Shown here: piece after piece, positions 61,953 to 64,000 of the stretch
Numbering within the stretch: the first letter of the stretch is position 1
How the letters are laid out: each line of letters opens with the position of its first letter
Source of the DNA: an uncultured Oscillospiraceae bacterium
GTDB lineage: Bacteria > Bacillota > Clostridia > Oscillospirales > Oscillospiraceae
Direction of reading: 5' to 3'
Length of the DNA: 64,000 nt
Assembly (NCBI GenBank): GCA_947627325.1
Contig: CANQVO010000002.1
Coordinates: 62,001 to 126,000, forward strand
Translations under genes and position numbers: made by a program
Notes under the pieces: model-generated
The model's input: the letters and a program-made list of their open reading frames with translations, nothing else
Told to the model about the DNA's origin: nothing
Database searches by the model: none

Positions 61953-62590
61953 GGTGTTTCCTCCTCTAAGATATGTACCTGACGGCCCTCCACCCGCAGT
62001 CGGCCCTGGCAGAACAGGGCCGCCGCCTGGGGCAGGAGCTTCCATTCGGCCTCCTCCATCACCCGCCGCTGTAAGACCTCCGGGGTGTCCCCCTCCCGAA
62101 CGGCCACGGCCCTTTGGGCGATGATGGGCCCGCCGTCGGGCTCGGCGGTGACGAAGTGGACGGTGGCCCCGGTGACCTTGACCCCGTAGGCCAGCGCCCG
62201 CTCATGGACCCGCAGGCCGTAAAACCCCTCCCCGCAGAAGGAGGGGATGAGGGCGGGGTGGACGTTCAAAATGGCGTTTTCGTAGGCGCCCACGAACTCC
62301 TGGGTGAGGATGTGCATGAACCCCGCCAGGATGATGAGGTCCGCCTTCAGCGCCCGGCACTTCTCCAGCAGGGCCAGGGAGTAGGCGCGGTGGTCGGGGT
62401 AGTCCTTCTTGGGGACCACATAGCCCGGGACGTTGGCGCGCTTGGCCCGCTCCAGGGCGTAGGCCCCCTCCTTGGAGGAGATCACGGCGACGATCTCCCC
62501 GCCGCCCAACTCCCCCCGGGCCTGGGCGTCCAGCAGGGCCTGGAGGTTGGTCCCGCCGCCGGAGACAAGGACGACGATGTTTTTCAGCAT
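61949..62590 (-). CDS. purN: Phosphoribosylglycinamide formyltransferase
   Basis: 213 residues. It transfers formyl from 10-formyl-THF to [22 protein letters not shown] is the nucleotide-binding start; the catalytic Asn-His-Asp set is in [12 protein letters not shown], with [15 protein letters not shown] near the folate site. ATG 62590 overlaps the purM stop by 7 bases; the same frame stays open to 62821, but that part lies within purM and is non-homologous. Confidence 0.97.
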   Translation of the reverse strand: MLKNIVVLVSGGGTNLQALLDAQARGELGGGEIVAVISSKEGAYALERAKRANVPGYVVPKKDYPDHRAYSLALLEKCRALKADLIILAGFMHILTQEFVGAYENAILNVHPALIPSFCGEGFYGLRVHERALAYGVKVTGATVHFVTAEPDGGPIIAQRAVAVREGDTPEVLQRRVMEEAEWKLLPQAAALFCQGRLRVEGRQVHILEEETP

Positions 62591-63621
62591 AGCGCCACCT
62601 TGTCCTCCCCCCGGACGATCTCCCCCAGGACGTAGGCGTTCACGCCGTTCTCCCCCAGGGCGGCCAGGGCCCGGTCGGCGGTATCCGGGGAGACCACCAT
62701 CGTCATGCCCACGCCCATGTTGAAGGTGTTGAACATATCCCGCTCCGGGATGTTCCCCATCCGCTGGATCAGGCCGAAGATGGGCAGGGTGCGGACGGCG
62801 GCCTTTTCCAGCCTGGCGCACAGCCCATCGGGGATACAGCGGGGGATGTTCTCGTAGAACCCCCCGCCGGTGATGTGGCTCACGCCCTTCACATCGGCGG
62901 CGGCCAGGGCGGCCAGCACGGGCTTGACGTAGATGACGGTGGGGCGGAGCAGGACCTCCCCCAGGTCCCCGTCCAGCTCGTCATAGCGGCGGCCCAGGTC
63001 GGTTCGCTCCACGTCGAAGACCTTGCGGACCAGGGAGAAGCCGTTGGAGTGCACGCCGGAGGAGGGGAGGGCCAGGACCACGTCCCCGGGGGCCATCCGG
63101 CTCTGGTCGATGACCTTGGCCTTGTCCACGATGCCCACGGAGAAGCCGGCCAGGTCGTAGTCGTCAGGGGCCATGGTGCCGGGGTGCTCGGCGGTCTCCC
63201 CGCCGATGAGGGCGCACCCGGCCTGGACGCAGCCCTCGGCCACGCCGGAGACCAGCTGGGCCACCTTTTCCGGGATGTTCTTGCCGATGGCGATGTAGTC
63301 CAGGAAAAAGAGGGGCTTGGCCCCACAGCAGATAATGTCGTTGACGCACATGGCCACGCAGTCGATACCCACGGTGTCGTGCTTGTCCATCAGCTGGGCG
63401 ATGCGCTGCTTGGTGCCCACCCCGTCGGTGCCGGAGACCAGCACCGGCTCCGCCATACCGGAGATGTCGGGGGCGAACAGGCCGCCAAAGCCGCCCAGGT
63501 CGGAGACCACACCGGGGATGAAGGTGCGCTCCACGTGCTTTTTCATCAGCTTGACGCCCTCGTAGCCCGCCTGGATGTCCACCCCGGCGGCGGCGTAGGA
63601 CGCGGAATGGCTCTCACGCAT
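62584..63621 (-). CDS. purM: Phosphoribosylformylglycinamidine cyclo-ligase
   Basis: 345 residues, AIR synthetase, fifth step of purine synthesis. Family markers: [16 protein letters not shown], the ATP/metal loop [33 protein letters not shown] and [15 protein letters not shown] 63621 follows an AGAGGGAG site. It lies 25 bases after purF and overlaps purN, so the four steps are likely translated from one message. Confidence 0.97.
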   Translation of the reverse strand: MRESHSASYAAAGVDIQAGYEGVKLMKKHVERTFIPGVVSDLGGFGGLFAPDISGMAEPVLVSGTDGVGTKQRIAQLMDKHDTVGIDCVAMCVNDIICCGAKPLFFLDYIAIGKNIPEKVAQLVSGVAEGCVQAGCALIGGETAEHPGTMAPDDYDLAGFSVGIVDKAKVIDQSRMAPGDVVLALPSSGVHSNGFSLVRKVFDVERTDLGRRYDELDGDLGEVLLRPTVIYVKPVLAALAAADVKGVSHITGGGFYENIPRCIPDGLCARLEKAAVRTLPIFGLIQRMGNIPERDMFNTFNMGVGMTMVVSPDTADRALAALGENGVNAYVLGEIVRGEDKVALC

Positions 63622-63646
63622 AAGCCGATCTCCCTCTCAAGATTTT

Positions 63647-64000
63647 TTATTCCCTGCCGTTCCAGCAGTAGGTACAAACCTTGTCCCGGTCGATGCCGAT
63701 GGCCTCCAGCAGGCCGTCCAGGGACTGGTAGCCCAGGGAGTCGAAGCCCAGGGTCTCGCAGATGGTCTTGAGCATACACTGGCCCCGCTGGGTGGAGGCG
63801 TCGGCGTACTCCTCCAGGTGCTCCTGCCCCTCGTCCCCCTCCAGCTTCTGGATGACGGAGCGGGCCAGCAGCTCCATGTCCGAATTGCTCCGGGAGAAGT
63901 TCAGGTACTTGCACCCGTACATGATGGGGGGACAGGCCGAGCGCATATGCACCTCCTTGGCCCCGGACTCGTAGAGGAATTCCACCGTCTCCCGCAGCTG
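63647..64000 (-). CDS. purF: Amidophosphoribosyltransferase C-terminal part (5' portion outside window)
   Basis: 117 residues of the C-terminus, open to the window edge on the minus strand. It reads like the end of PurF: ESGAKEVHMRSACPPIMYGC, where PurF has AGAKEVHxRxxxPP, then FDSLGYQSLDGLLEAIG and a final CTYCWNGRE in place of CTACFxGxYP. The middle differs from the common form by a Glu/Ala-rich stretch. The start, glutaminase domain and most of the transferase domain are off the window. Operon position ahead of purM supports the call. Confidence 0.85.
   Translation of the reverse strand, partial: QLRETVEFLYESGAKEVHMRSACPPIMYGCKYLNFSRSNSDMELLARSVIQKLEGDEGQEHLEEYADASTQRGQCMLKTICETLGFDSLGYQSLDGLLEAIGIDRDKVCTYCWNGRE

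Overview
The window is one continuous stretch of chromosome from a high-G+C, endospore-forming Firmicute. Gene content points to the Oscillospirales (relatives of Flavonifractor, Lawsonibacter, Intestinimonas); this placement is inferred from content, not from a search. Supporting it are sporulation genes (spmA/spmB, spoIIR, spoVAC), a T-box leader, Firmicute-style single genes (trmK, rbgA, yraN), the LL-diaminopimelate aminotransferase lysine route, and a purine operon in which bifunctional PurH is replaced by a formyltransferase-only PurH plus a PurO-type cyclohydrolase. No prophage, insertion sequence, CRISPR array or rRNA was seen.

Layout. 1-12,850 (+): type IV pilus locus, running from the end of pilC through a major pilin, prepilin peptidase, PilM/N/O-like proteins and three small pseudopilin-like proteins to a giant 2,238-residue protein with a prepilin leader and GLUG-type repeats. 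12,900-14,010 (-): spmA-spmB. 14,116-20,530: an AbrB-type regulator, rsmI (-), then an Lrp regulator-aminotransferase-thrH-DUF1015-ispE run, and spoIIR. 20,590-24,690 (-): polyamine ABC transporter potA-potB-potCD, the last gene a permease/binding-protein fusion. 24,710-29,240: an RluA-type pseudouridine synthase, tRNA-Leu(GAG), a RadC-like protein and a zinc/manganese-type ABC transporter (-). 29,250-33,000: Na/Pi symporter, small P-loop protein, thioredoxin and a TrxB-like flavoprotein. 33,014-41,500 (+): T-box, YcxB-like protein, valS, rbgA, rnhB, yraN, dipeptidase, thrC, phosphoesterase. 41,510-48,960 (+): tig-clpP-clpX-lon-engB-FAH, a protein quality-control block. 49,000-53,090: small proteins, trmK, a Nif3-like protein, yebC and a solitary spoVAC with a sigma-G-like promoter. 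53,084-55,762 (-): a TetM-like translational GTPase fused to a Rae1/YacP-like NYN nuclease. 55,980-58,710 (+): 5-formyl-THF cyclo-ligase, dapF, dapL. 58,780-64,000 (-): purF(partial)-purM-purN-purO-purH(C)-purD.

Most neighbouring genes overlap by 1-11 bases or sit within 30 bases of each other, and units end in strong GC-rich hairpins with T-runs, many usable from both strands. The least ordinary items are the GTPase-nuclease fusion, the giant pilin-like protein, the spoIIR start region built into the ispE terminator, the thioredoxin reductase-like protein without recognisable NADPH motifs, the lysine/alanine-rich tail on trigger factor, and a probable ACG start codon in the RluA-type gene.
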